From positions 62,001 through 126,000 of the forward strand of contig JAMLIC010000021.1 in NCBI GenBank assembly GCA_023954375.1: a DNA stretch of 64,000 bases. Reading direction: 5' to 3'. Shown here one piece after another: positions 41,443 through 50,225 of this stretch; position 1 is the stretch's first letter, and the number at the start of each line of letters is the position of its first letter. The translations under genes were made by a program, and so were the position numbers. The stretch is from Planctomycetota bacterium. GTDB taxonomy: Bacteria; Planctomycetota; J058. A model generated the notes under the pieces. The model did not search any database and was not told the origin of the DNA. It was given only the letters and a program-made list of their open reading frames with translations.

Positions 41443-42312
41443 CTACGACAGCCGCCGCTCGACCCAGCCGAGGAGGTGCGCCCAGACCTCCTCCTTGTTG
41501 GTCTCGTTGAACAGCTCGTGCCGCGCGCCGGGCCACAGGCGCAGCTCCTTGTCCTGGCTCGCCGCGGCCGCGTGGAGCCCGCGGGTGCCCTCGACGTCGA
41601 CCACGCCGTCGTCCTCGCCGTGCATGAGGAGGAGCGGCAGGTCGAGGGCCGTCGCCGTGGCCAGCGCCGCCTCCTGCGCGGCCATCGCCTCCGTGTACCA
41701 GCGGGCGGTCGCGCCCTTCTCCACCAGCGGGTCGGCCAGGTAGGCGCGGCCCACCTCGAGGTCGCGGCTGAGCTGCGCCACGTCGAGGTCGGCCGGGATC
41801 CGGAACCACGGCAGCCACCGCGAGAGCACCCGCCCGGCCGCCGTCTTCCAGGCCGGCAGGGGCATCTTCACCTTGAGGAACGGCGACGTGAGCACCACGC
41901 CGCGCAGGGCGGGCAGGCGGTGGCGCCGCTCCTGCAGGGTCCGCGCGACGACGAGGCCGCCCATGCTGTGACCGACCAGGAACAGCGGCCCCTCGCCGTG
42001 CGCCGTGACGTGCAGCAGGTAGGCCTCGACGTCGTCCAGGAACTCGCCCCAGCGGCGCACGAACGTCCGCCGCCCGCCCGAGCGCCCGTGCCCGCGCAGG
42101 TCGAGCGCGTAGGCGTCGCAGCCGCGCGCCGCGAACCAGCGCAGGGTCGGGACGTAGCGCCCGCCGTGCTCGGCGAAGCCGTGGACGAAGGCGACCCGCG
42201 CCCGGGCCTGCCCCTCGGGCCGCACGCGGCGGGTCCACAGCGCGGTCTGGTCGGCCGAGCGGAGCTGCTGCTCCTCGACGGCCAGCGCGGTCGGGGCGGG
42301 CGAGGTGCTCAT
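41443..42312 (-). CDS. Monoglyceride-lipase-like alpha/beta hydrolase
   Basis: This 289-residue serine hydrolase is of the monoacylglycerol lipase/lysophospholipase type. It has the oxyanion segment VHGFAEHGGRY, the nucleophile in FLVGHSMGG, the acid in LMHGEDDGVVD and the His in GARHELFNE. The family cleaves monoacylglycerols or lysophospholipids in the cytoplasm. The ATG is preceded at six bases by TAAGAT, the predicted -10, so the transcript may be leaderless. It diverges from the ABC importer operon over 118 bases that contain a TGCGC-ATCA-GCGCA palindrome (42334-42347) and a 13-base direct repeat (42375-42387 and 42405-42417). Confidence 0.93.
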   Translation of the reverse strand: MSTSPAPTALAVEEQQLRSADQTALWTRRVRPEGQARARVAFVHGFAEHGGRYVPTLRWFAARGCDAYALDLRGHGRSGGRRTFVRRWGEFLDDVEAYLLHVTAHGEGPLFLVGHSMGGLVVARTLQERRHRLPALRGVVLTSPFLKVKMPLPAWKTAAGRVLSRWLPWFRIPADLDVAQLSRDLEVGRAYLADPLVEKGATARWYTEAMAAQEAALATATALDLPLLLMHGEDDGVVDVEGTRGLHAAAASQDKELRLWPGARHELFNETNKEEVWAHLLGWVERRLS

Positions 42313-42318
42313 GCGGGG

Positions 42319-42324
42319 ATCTTA
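42319..42324 (-). promoter_or_regulatory. -10-like hexamer TAAGAT, leaderless start
   Basis: On the minus strand TAAGAT ends six bases before the ATG at 42312, with no Shine-Dalgarno in between. Confidence 0.5.
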
Positions 42325-42430
42325 ACGGTGCCTTGCGCATCAGCGCATCTCCTGAGAACGTGTCCGGCCTTCCACGAGGCCCGCGGCTCCGCCCTTGCTC
42401 CTGGCGAGGCCCGCGGCCGAGCGAGGGACG

Positions 42431-44512
42431 ATGAACGACCGGACCGACAAGCTCGCCTCCCTGGGCACGTTCCAGCTCGTGCTCACGGGCCTCCTCCTGG
42501 TGCTCATCTTCGTGGGCGTGCGCGCGCTCGACGTGGCCGACGGCCACCAGCAGACGAACGCCACCGCGATCCAGGCCAAGCTCGACGCCCAGACGCAGCT
42601 CCTGCGCGACCTCACCGGCGAGGTGCGGCGCCTGCAGGACCAGCGGCGCACGGTCGACGAGCTGAAGGAGGCCCTGCGCTCGGCCCAGCCGGCCTACGTG
42701 CCCATGCCGATGGCGCCGCAGGCCTACGGCCCGCCCCAGCAGGGCGCCCCGGCGCAGCCGCAGCAGGGCGCCCCGGCGCAGCCGGCGATCGAGGAGTCGA
42801 GCCCGCAGACGTCGCGGCCCGGCTCGGGCGCGACCAACACCGAGGGCATGGGCACGAGCGACCGCGTCCCGGGCCCAGACCCGGAGGCCGTGATCGGCGG
42901 CTCCTACGTCGAGGCCATGTCCGAGCCGTCGACGCTCAACTACTACACGACGAGCGAGGGCGCGACGCGCCAGGTGATGATGAACGTCCTCGAGACGCTC
43001 TTCACCGTGAGCGAGCAGGACCCGACGAAGCTCGACGCCATGCTGGCCGAGTCGTGGGAGCAGAAGGACGAGCTGACCTACGTCTACCACCTGCGCCGCG
43101 GCGTCACGTGGGCCGACGGGGCGCCGTTCACGGCTGACGACGTGGTCTTCACCTACGCCGTGATCCAGGACAAGAGCGTCAAGGCCGACGCCCACCGCGG
43201 CGCCTACGTCGACGTCGAGTCGGTGACGAAGCTCGACGGCCACACGATCCAGGTCAAGTTCAAGACGCCCTACTGGAAGAGCCTCTACGTCTTCGGCAAC
43301 TCGCTGTGGATCATCCCGAAGCACTGGTACGAGCAGCAGATCGCCGACGTCGCCCGGCAGAAGAAGATCGAGAAGTTCTCGGTCGTCCCGGGCGAGGAGG
43401 GCTTCGGCCGGATCTTCAACGAGATCCGCCGCCCCTGCGTCGGCACCGGCCCCTACACGGTCCCGGCCGACGGCTGGATCCCGGGCGAGAGCCTGACGCT
43501 CAAGCGCAACCCCGACTACTGGCGGCTGCGCGTCGTCCCGAACATCTGGAACATCGAGACGCGGCGGGTGCGCTTCATCAGCGACCACCTGGCGGTCCTG
43601 AACCAGGTGCGGCAGCAGAAGATCGACGTGCAGGTGGTCAAGCTCGACGAGTGGCAGGACAGCCTCTCGAAGGAGCGCGTGATCGCCGACAACTACAACT
43701 ACTACACCTACGACCACCTCGGCCTGGGCTTCAACTACATCGTCTGGAACTGCCGCAAGTTCCCCTTCGACGACAAGGACGTGCGCGTCGCCATGACGCA
43801 CCTCGTCGACCGCTCCGGCATGCTGCGCGACCTGTGGCGCAACGACGGCCGGATCGCGACCTGCCCCAACAAGCCGATCTACCCCGAGTACCACCCGACG
43901 ATCGAGCCGCACCCGTTCGACCCGCAGAAGGCGGCCGAGCTCCTGCGCGCCGCGGGCTTCGTCGACAACGACGGCGACGGCATCCTCGAGAAGAAGGTCG
44001 ACGGGCAGTGGAAGCGCCTCGAGTTCGTGCTCAAGGTCCCCTCGGGGATCGTCGAGTACGAGCGCATCGGCTCCAAGGTACAGGAGGCCATGGCGAAGGT
44101 CGGGGTGCGCATGGAGATCCGCCCCATGGAGTGGAGCGTGTTCATCGAGCACCTCTACGAGCGCAACTTCGACGCCATGTGCCTCTACTCGAGCTTCTCG
44201 GACCCCTGGATCGACAACTACCAGGACTACCACAGCAGCGAGGACGTGCCTCGCGGCGGCAACACGCCCGGCTTCCACTCGCCCGCGCTCGACCAGCTCC
44301 TCACGGACATGCGGCGCGAGTTCGACCGCGACAAGCGCGTGCCGATGTACCACCGGCTCTACCAGCTCCTCCACGACGAGCAGCCGCTGACCCTGCTCAT
44401 CCACGGGCGCGTCCACGTGCTCGCCCACAAGCGCTTCCAGAACGTCGTCGTCCGGCACAAGGGCATGCGCTCGACCTACTGGTGGGTCGACCCGAAGTCG
44501 CCGATCCAGTAA
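42431..44512 (+). CDS. Membrane-anchored solute-binding protein, ABC peptide importer (SBP family 5)
   Basis: This is a 693-residue protein. Instead of a lipobox it has an uncleaved-looking transmembrane helix at about 14-36 (LVLTGLLLVLIFVGVRAL), then a short coiled coil (LDAQTQLLRDLTGEVRRLQ), a Pro/Gln-rich linker with a perfect 24-base tandem duplication (42737-42784, QQGAPAQP twice), and a family 5 binding domain at about 150-690 (YVYHLRRGVTWADGAPFTAD is the family signature). Family 5 proteins bind peptides, nickel chelates or sugars outside the inner membrane. Two permease genes follow directly. GCGAGG lies just upstream of the ATG. Confidence 0.92.
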   Translation: MNDRTDKLASLGTFQLVLTGLLLVLIFVGVRALDVADGHQQTNATAIQAKLDAQTQLLRDLTGEVRRLQDQRRTVDELKEALRSAQPAYVPMPMAPQAYGPPQQGAPAQPQQGAPAQPAIEESSPQTSRPGSGATNTEGMGTSDRVPGPDPEAVIGGSYVEAMSEPSTLNYYTTSEGATRQVMMNVLETLFTVSEQDPTKLDAMLAESWEQKDELTYVYHLRRGVTWADGAPFTADDVVFTYAVIQDKSVKADAHRGAYVDVESVTKLDGHTIQVKFKTPYWKSLYVFGNSLWIIPKHWYEQQIADVARQKKIEKFSVVPGEEGFGRIFNEIRRPCVGTGPYTVPADGWIPGESLTLKRNPDYWRLRVVPNIWNIETRRVRFISDHLAVLNQVRQQKIDVQVVKLDEWQDSLSKERVIADNYNYYTYDHLGLGFNYIVWNCRKFPFDDKDVRVAMTHLVDRSGMLRDLWRNDGRIATCPNKPIYPEYHPTIEPHPFDPQKAAELLRAAGFVDNDGDGILEKKVDGQWKRLEFVLKVPSGIVEYERIGSKVQEAMAKVGVRMEIRPMEWSVFIEHLYERNFDAMCLYSSFSDPWIDNYQDYHSSEDVPRGGNTPGFHSPALDQLLTDMRREFDRDKRVPMYHRLYQLLHDEQPLTLLIHGRVHVLAHKRFQNVVVRHKGMRSTYWWVDPKSPIQ
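42737..42784 (+). repeat. 24-bp tandem duplication in the linker
   Basis: Two adjacent identical 24-base units encode the linker octapeptide QQGAPAQP twice. It is a recent in-frame duplication in the Pro/Gln-rich linker of the binding protein. Confidence 0.9.
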
Positions 44513-44536
44513 CGCCGCCGAGGACCCCGCCGCCCG

Positions 44537-45559
44537 GTGACGACCTACATCCTCAAGCGCCTGCTGCTCATGATCCCGACGCTCGTCGGGATCACCATCG
44601 TCGTCTTCGTCATCAGCCACCTCGCGCCCGGCGATCCGATCGAGGCCGAGTTCGGCGGCGGCGGCGGCATGGGCGCGGGGGCCACCGCGGGCGCCACGCA
44701 GACCATGGCCGAGCGCCAGGCCATGATCGAGGCGCGGAAGAAGGAGCTCGGCCTCGACAAGCCGATCCCCGTCCAGTACGTCATGTGGCTGGGCCGCGTC
44801 GCCCAGGGCGACTGGGGCGAGTCGCTCAAGTACCGCGTCCCGGTGAGCGAGAAGATCTGGGACGCGCTCAAGGTCACCGTCCAGCTGAACATCATCAGCC
44901 TGGCGCTGATCTACCTGATCGCCGTCCCGCTCGGCATCCACGCGGCCGTGCGACGAGGCACGAAGGACGAGCGGGCCGTCGGCATCTCGCTCTTCGCCCT
45001 CTACTCCGCGCCCTCGTTCTGGGTGGCGACGATCCTGCTCTTCTACTTCGCCAGCCCCGCCCACTTCGAGTGGTTCGACGGCGTCGGGCTCCACAGCGAG
45101 CGCTACGAGCAGTTCACCTACCTCGGGCAGCTGAAGGACTGGGTGTGGCACCTCGTCCTGCCCGTGATCTGCCTCACCTACAACGGGCTGGCCGGCCTCT
45201 CCCGCTACGCCCGCTCGGGCATGCTCGAGATCATCCGCCGCGACTACATCCGCACGGCCCGCGCCAAGGGGCTGCCCGAGCGCACGGTGATCTTCAAGCA
45301 CGCCCTGCGCAACTCGCTCATCCCGATCGTCACGCTCATGGCCAGCCTCCTGCCGGCCATGATCGGCGGGTCGGTGATCATCGAGTACATCTTCACGATC
45401 AACGGCATGGGCAAGCTGTCGATCGATGCCGTCCTGTCGCGCGACTACAACATGGTGATGGCCTTCACGACGCTCTCGGCCGTGCTGGTCCTCCTGGGCA
45501 TGCTCCTCTCGGACATCCTCTACACCGTGGTCGACCCGCGGATCTCGCTCGAGGGGTGA
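44537..45559 (+). CDS. ABC peptide importer permease, OppB/DppB type
   Basis: This 340-residue permease has the OppB N terminus (YILKRLLLMIPTLVGITIVV), six predicted helices and the EAA coupling loop (YIRTARAKGLPERTVIFKHAL) that contacts the ATPase. An unusual Gly-rich insert (GGGGGMGAGATAGATQTMAE) lies in the first periplasmic loop. With the next gene it forms the membrane channel for the substrate delivered by the binding protein. GTG is the natural start by homology; the gap from the binding-protein stop is 24 bases. Confidence 0.95.
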   Translation: MTTYILKRLLLMIPTLVGITIVVFVISHLAPGDPIEAEFGGGGGMGAGATAGATQTMAERQAMIEARKKELGLDKPIPVQYVMWLGRVAQGDWGESLKYRVPVSEKIWDALKVTVQLNIISLALIYLIAVPLGIHAAVRRGTKDERAVGISLFALYSAPSFWVATILLFYFASPAHFEWFDGVGLHSERYEQFTYLGQLKDWVWHLVLPVICLTYNGLAGLSRYARSGMLEIIRRDYIRTARAKGLPERTVIFKHALRNSLIPIVTLMASLLPAMIGGSVIIEYIFTINGMGKLSIDAVLSRDYNMVMAFTTLSAVLVLLGMLLSDILYTVVDPRISLEG

Positions 45560-45566
45560 CGGCCAC

Positions 45567-47072
45567 GTGAGCGACCAGAAGAAGCCGAACGAGAGCGCAA
45601 GGGTCGCCGCCCTGATCGAGGCGGAGCCGGCGCTCGACAAGGGCGTGTCGGCGTGGGCCGTCGCCTGGCGGCAGCTCAAGCGCGACCGCGTGGCCATGAT
45701 CGCCGCGACGTCGCTCGTGCTGCTCGGCCTGCTGTCGGTCCTCTCGCCGCTCCTGGCCAACGACAAGCCGCTCTGGGCCAGCTACAAGGGCCGCTGGTTC
45801 TTCCCGGCGTTCAAGGACTACCTCGACGAGAACATCCCGATCCCGTTCGACATCCCGGCCGCGCTGCGGCGCTCGAGCGGCTTCTTCTCGCCGGCCTACG
45901 CCAACGCGCAGGAGATCCCGCGCCCCGGCGGGCGCACGCTGCCCGACTGGACGGCGATCAAGCGCGAGATCGACGGGCCCGAGGGGAAGGCGCGCGGCGA
46001 CTGGTACCTCGGCGCCCCGATCCCCTACTACTACAAGCAGACCTCGAGCGCGATCAAGCAGCTCCCCTTCGCCGACGTCGTCCACCTGCTGGTCGTCGAC
46101 GGGCCGGGCGAGGGGCGCGTGCTCCAGCTCGTGCCCAAGAGCGTGTGGTCGGACGAGTGGACCCGCCTGCGCTCGGTGGACGGGGCGCTGGACCTGAGCG
46201 GGATCACCGTCGTCCACGCGCCGCCGGCCGAGGGCAAGGAGCCGCGCTGGGTCGTGCGCCGGGCGAGCGAGGCCCCGGATGCGACGGCCAGCGCGACCGT
46301 GCGCGGCGAGCCGGTCGGCGAGACGCCGGTCGCGCTGAGGCCGGGCGACGAGCTCGTCGTCGGCGGCCGGACGCTCCGCGTCGAGGTCCCGCCGAAGCAC
46401 ATCATGGGCACCGACGACGTCGGCCGCGACGTCTTCTCGCGCCTGATCCACGGGACCGTGATCGCCGGCAGCGTCGGGATCGTCTCGGTCGGCATCTACG
46501 TGACGATCGGGATCATCATCGGCGCGCTGGCCGGCTTCTTCCGCGGCTGGGTCGACATCGCGATCTCGCGCCTGATCGAGATCGTGATCTGCTTCCCCAC
46601 CTTCTTCCTGATCATCACGATCGTGGCCCTGTGGGAGAAGCCGTCGATCTACAACATCATGATCGCGCTGGGCCTGATCAACTGGACCGGCGTGGCGCGC
46701 CTCATCCGCGGCGAGTTCCTCAAGTGCATGTCCGAGGACTACGTCGCCGCCGCGCGCTCGCTCGGGCTGTCGAACACGCGGATCATCTTCCGCCACATCC
46801 TCCCCAACGCGATCGCGCCCGTGTTCGTCTCGGCCAGCTTCGGCGTGGCCGGCGCGATCCTCGTCGAGTCGAGCCTCTCGTTCCTCGGCTTCGGCGTGGC
46901 GCCGCCGACCGCGTCGTGGGGGGAGATCCTGCGCCAGGGCCGCAACTACATCAACGAGAACCTCTACCACCTCGTCTGGTTCCCGGGCGTGTGCATCTTC
47001 TTCACGGTGACCATGTTCAACCTCCTGGGCGAGGGCCTCCGCGACGCGCTCGACCCGCGCCTGCGGCAGTAG
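45567..47072 (+). CDS. ABC peptide importer permease, OppC type with large periplasmic insert
   Basis: This 501-residue protein is much longer than a typical OppC (about 300). The N-terminal helix (about 40-60) matches the OppC start. About 210 extra residues (about 65-275) with no membrane segment come next, and the standard OppC core then starts at HIMGTDDVGRDVFSRLIHGT and includes the coupling loop (DYVAAARSLGLSNTRIIFRH). The end of the insert (ALRPGDELVVGGRTLRV) looks like part of a small beta domain, perhaps FHA-like. The insert would lie in the periplasm and could help dock the membrane-anchored binding protein. No oppD or oppF ATPase gene follows, so the ATPase must be encoded elsewhere. 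Confidence 0.9.
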   Translation: MSDQKKPNESARVAALIEAEPALDKGVSAWAVAWRQLKRDRVAMIAATSLVLLGLLSVLSPLLANDKPLWASYKGRWFFPAFKDYLDENIPIPFDIPAALRRSSGFFSPAYANAQEIPRPGGRTLPDWTAIKREIDGPEGKARGDWYLGAPIPYYYKQTSSAIKQLPFADVVHLLVVDGPGEGRVLQLVPKSVWSDEWTRLRSVDGALDLSGITVVHAPPAEGKEPRWVVRRASEAPDATASATVRGEPVGETPVALRPGDELVVGGRTLRVEVPPKHIMGTDDVGRDVFSRLIHGTVIAGSVGIVSVGIYVTIGIIIGALAGFFRGWVDIAISRLIEIVICFPTFFLIITIVALWEKPSIYNIMIALGLINWTGVARLIRGEFLKCMSEDYVAAARSLGLSNTRIIFRHILPNAIAPVFVSASFGVAGAILVESSLSFLGFGVAPPTASWGEILRQGRNYINENLYHLVWFPGVCIFFTVTMFNLLGEGLRDALDPRLRQ

Positions 47073-47077
47073 AGCTC

Positions 47078-47135
47078 GTTCCGCGCGCGACCCGTACTCG
47101 ACCCGCCCAAGCGCAGCGTGCGGGAGGCGCGGAAC
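47078..47135 (+). terminator. Long imperfect stem-loop after the importer operon
   Basis: GTTCCGCGC (47078-47086) pairs with GCGCGGAAC (47127-47135), with an inner CCCGC/GCGGG pair. It begins five bases after the permease stop, so it could end transcription or protect the mRNA. There is no T-run. Its right arm runs into copy B of the dispersed repeat. Confidence 0.4.
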
Positions 47136-47193
47136 GGGCCAAACGCCCTCGTCCGGGCACTCGCCGATCGCGCCCCCCTCGCGAGCGCATCAT
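47129..47193 (+). repeat. Dispersed ~65-bp repeat, copy B
   Basis: This is the second copy of the block at 38181-38247, with the same exact runs in the same order. It lies upstream of the exported HD-domain gene (ATG 47232). Both copies sit 5' of plus-strand genes. Confidence 0.8.
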
Positions 47194-47231
47194 TCGTCGC
47201 AGGCCGATGTGGTAGGCTCCACCTCCCGCCG

Positions 47232-49721
47232 ATGCGTCGCCGCGCCCCGCTGCTCCTCGCTTTCCCGCTGGCCCTCGCTTGCGCCTTCCCTGGGGCCGCG
47301 CGCGCGCAGGACCCCGAGGTCGTCGCCGTCGCCGTCGAGCGCCTGGGCGGCGAGCTCGCGGCCCGGCTCGAGGCCGCCCTGGCCCTGCCGTCCGGCCCCG
47401 GCCGCGAGCGCGCCGGGCGCGTGGCGCTGGCGCTCCTCGAGGCGCCCGGCCGCGCGACGCCCGCCGAGGTCCTGGCGGCGACCCTCGCCGCCGGCGGCGT
47501 CTCGCCCGAGGCCGCCCGCGCCCGCTTCGGCGAGGAGGTCGCCAGGGCCTGGTCGAGCCCGCGCGTGGCGGCCGCGGTCGCCCTGGCCGAGCTGGCCGGC
47601 CCGACCGCCGACGCCGCCGCCGTGCGCCGCGCCCGGGAGGCGCACGCGAGGACGCACGAGGTCGACCCCGAGCTCGGCCGCGCGCTCGAGCGGAGCATCG
47701 ACCGGGTCGCCTCGCGGATCGACCCCGAGCGCGCCGTCGCCCTCAAGGTCGAGGAGGTGCTCGCCTTCTCGCGCGGCCGCCTGACGCCCGCCGAGGCGGC
47801 GCGGTTCGCCGAGGCCGTGGCGCTCGCCCGCTACGCCCACGCCGGGCAGACGCGCGACGGCGGCCAGCCGGCGCTGCTCCACTCGCTCCGCGTCGCGCGG
47901 GCCATGCTGGCCACGCCGGGCGTCGAGCCGGCGGCGGTCCACGCGGCGGTGCTCCACGACGTCGTCGAGGACACGCGCGTCCCCCGCTCGGAGATCACGC
48001 GCCGCCTGGGCCCGCGCGTGAGCGAGCTCGTCCACGCCGTGACGCTCGACCCGATCGAGCGCTTCGGCGGCGACAAGCTGGCGCGCGACCGCGCCTACTA
48101 CGCGCGCTTCGCGGCGTCGCCCGAGGGGGCGCGCTGGCTCAAGCTCCACGACCGGATCGACAACATAAACGACATGTCCGGCTGGCCGCCCGAGGGCCAG
48201 CTCCGCTACCTCGCGCGCACGAGGGAGACGGTCGTCGAGGCCCTGCGGGTGCACAGCCCCGAGCTCGCCGCGCGCCTCGAGGCCGAGCTCCGGCGCGTCG
48301 AGGCGCGCGTGCGGCGCCAGCTCGCCCGCGAGGCGCCGCGCGCGGCGGCCTTCGAGCGCCACCGCCGCCCCGACGGCACGCTCCGCTGGGGCGAGGTGGC
48401 CCGCGACACGGCCGTGCGCGAGGGGGCCGGGCTCCTGCGCTTCACCATGGCCATGTTCCTCAAGGAGCTGGCCGTGGTCGTGCGCACGGGCGACCGCCTG
48501 CGCGTCGAGGAGTTCTTCGAGGGGATCCTCACCACCGACTTCCTCGTCCACTACGGCGCCTTCACCGTCGGCGCCCGCGCGGGCGAGGTGGCCTTCGCCC
48601 GGGCGCTCCAGCGCCACCTCAAGCCCGGGTTCGTGGGCGAGGTCCTGCGGGCGAACGTCAGCCTGGCCGCGGGCCTCCTCGCGGCCGACCTGGCGAGCGG
48701 GACCTTCGACGGCCAGGCCTTCGCCCTGTCGCTGGCCGCCCTGGGCCTGTCGTCGACGGCCGTGCGGGCGGGCGTCTCGGGGCTGCGCTGGGTCCGGAGC
48801 CTGCGCTCGGCCGGCGCCGTCGCCCGCGCCGGCGGCGTGGCGGGCTTCGTCTACAGCGTGCTCGAGACGACGGTCGTCCTCTACCTGGCCGACGCGATCG
48901 AGGAGCGCGCGCGCGAGCGGCTCGACGCGCGCGCGGCCCGCGCGGCCCTCGCCGAGGCCGGGCGCGCCTTCGCCCGCGACGTGGGCGCCGCGACCACGGC
49001 CGACGAGGTGGCCGCGGCGGCCAGCCGCTACGGCGACGCCTGGACCGCCTGGCGCGACCACCTGCTCACGGCCGCCGTGATCGAGGACGCGCGGCTGCGC
49101 GAGCGCCTGGAGAAGATCGCCCGCCGGGCCAAGCTCCTCGACGACGAGCGGCGCGCCGCCCGCGCGGCCCTCGAGCGCGCGCCGGCGCTCCGCGACGACG
49201 TCGTCCGCCGCCACGGCTCGGTGGACGCCTGGGCCGAGGCGCGCGCCGCCGAGGACGAGGCCCGCGTGCGCGCCGACCTCGAGGCCGCGCTGGCCGCCCA
49301 CACGCGGGCCGTCGACGCGATCACCGCCGCCGCCTACGGCGCGCCGCGCCGCCCTGCCCCGCTGCTCGACGGCGTCGCCCACCTGCCCTGGCTCCTGCTG
49401 GGCGGGGAGGAGGGCGCCGCCGGCGACCCGTGGGGCGCCCGCACCGACGTCCTCGCCCGCTGGGGCCGCTCGCGCGCGCGCGCCGGCCTCGACCAGGCCC
49501 ACGGCCGCGCGCCCGCCAACCGGCTCCAGGCCTACGACGACCAGGCGGCCGTCCTCGCCGCCGTCGCCGCGGCCCTGCGCGCCCGGCCGGGCGCGCCGGC
49601 CGGCGCGGCCGAGGCCCTCGACGAGGCGGCCGCGTGGGCCGTGCGCGCCCGCGACCTCGAGGCCGGCCTCGCCGGAGGCCCCCCGCGGCGCGGGCTCGTC
49701 GACGCCCTCGAGGCGCGCTGA
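47232..49721 (+). CDS. Exported HD-domain (RelA/SpoT hydrolase-like) protein
   Basis: This 829-residue protein begins with a signal peptide (APLLLAFPLALACAFPGAARA). The ATG at 47232 puts this signal at the very N terminus; the frame is open upstream but without coding character. An HD phosphohydrolase domain at about 190-350 has the His and HD ligands (ARYAHAGQTRDGGQPALLH, HAAVLHDVVEDTRV) and the later LKLHDRIDNINDMSGW, matching the hydrolase half of RelA/SpoT-type proteins. Residues about 400-560 contain hydrophobic helices, and the rest is a long Ala/Arg/Glu helical region. Cytoplasmic HD enzymes of this kind hydrolyse (p)ppGpp, so a signal peptide on one is unusual. The substrate is unknown. 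Confidence 0.75.
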   Translation: MRRRAPLLLAFPLALACAFPGAARAQDPEVVAVAVERLGGELAARLEAALALPSGPGRERAGRVALALLEAPGRATPAEVLAATLAAGGVSPEAARARFGEEVARAWSSPRVAAAVALAELAGPTADAAAVRRAREAHARTHEVDPELGRALERSIDRVASRIDPERAVALKVEEVLAFSRGRLTPAEAARFAEAVALARYAHAGQTRDGGQPALLHSLRVARAMLATPGVEPAAVHAAVLHDVVEDTRVPRSEITRRLGPRVSELVHAVTLDPIERFGGDKLARDRAYYARFAASPEGARWLKLHDRIDNINDMSGWPPEGQLRYLARTRETVVEALRVHSPELAARLEAELRRVEARVRRQLAREAPRAAAFERHRRPDGTLRWGEVARDTAVREGAGLLRFTMAMFLKELAVVVRTGDRLRVEEFFEGILTTDFLVHYGAFTVGARAGEVAFARALQRHLKPGFVGEVLRANVSLAAGLLAADLASGTFDGQAFALSLAALGLSSTAVRAGVSGLRWVRSLRSAGAVARAGGVAGFVYSVLETTVVLYLADAIEERARERLDARAARAALAEAGRAFARDVGAATTADEVAAAASRYGDAWTAWRDHLLTAAVIEDARLRERLEKIARRAKLLDDERRAARAALERAPALRDDVVRRHGSVDAWAEARAAEDEARVRADLEAALAAHTRAVDAITAAAYGAPRRPAPLLDGVAHLPWLLLGGEEGAAGDPWGARTDVLARWGRSRARAGLDQAHGRAPANRLQAYDDQAAVLAAVAAALRARPGAPAGAAEALDEAAAWAVRARDLEAGLAGGPPRRGLVDALEAR

Positions 49722-49725
49722 CCCC

Positions 49726-50112
49726 CTACGCGCTCGACCCGCGCAGCCGGACGAGGGCGACCACCCCGAGCGCGCAGCCCGCGGCCTCGGCGCCCATGAG
49801 GGCCAGGAGCAGCGGGTCGGTCGCCCCGTCGACGACGACGCCGGTGAGCCGCCCGAGGACCACCCCGCCGAGCCCGAGCGCCTGGGCGAGGAGCCCCGGC
49901 GCGAACCATGCCGGCCGCGCCGCCGCGACGGCGAAGAACGCCGCCAGCCCGAGCTCGAGCCCGCCGTAGAAGGCGCGGATCTCGGCCCGGGCGGCGGGCG
50001 TCGGGAGCTCGACGCCGACCTGGCCGAGCGCCTGCGGCGCGACGAGCAGCCAGAGCCCGAAGGCGGCGAAGGCGACCGCGGTGAGGGCGAGCGAGCAGCG
50101 GGCCAGGGTCAT
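49726..50112 (-). CDS. DUF4345-like small membrane protein
   Basis: This is a 128-residue protein with four hydrophobic helices (LALTAVAFAAFGLWLLVAPQ; FYGGLELGLAAFFAVAA; LLAQALGLGGVVLGRLTGVV; LLLALMGAEAAGCALGVVAL). The GGLELGLAAFF and GRLTG features match the DUF4345 family, integral membrane proteins of unknown function. The ATG at 50112 has GGAGG at good spacing and a TAGGAT hexamer 22 bases upstream. It converges with the HD-domain gene and diverges from the sensor kinase. Confidence 0.8.
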   Translation of the reverse strand: MTLARCSLALTAVAFAAFGLWLLVAPQALGQVGVELPTPAARAEIRAFYGGLELGLAAFFAVAAARPAWFAPGLLAQALGLGGVVLGRLTGVVVDGATDPLLLALMGAEAAGCALGVVALVRLRGSSA

Positions 50113-50225
50113 GGGCGGCGCCTCCGGAGCGCGCATCCTAGCCGTCGCGCACGTTGACGCGGCCGCACGCGGCGCGAGCATGACGTTGGGTCCAGGCGCG
50201 GCCCGGGGCGCGCGAGGGGCGGAGG

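Noticed and set aside
41432..45766. A 1444-residue minus-strand ORF over the importer operon
   Set aside because: It is an antisense shadow of the alpha/beta hydrolase, binding-protein and permease genes, with no recognisable domain and shadow-type composition.
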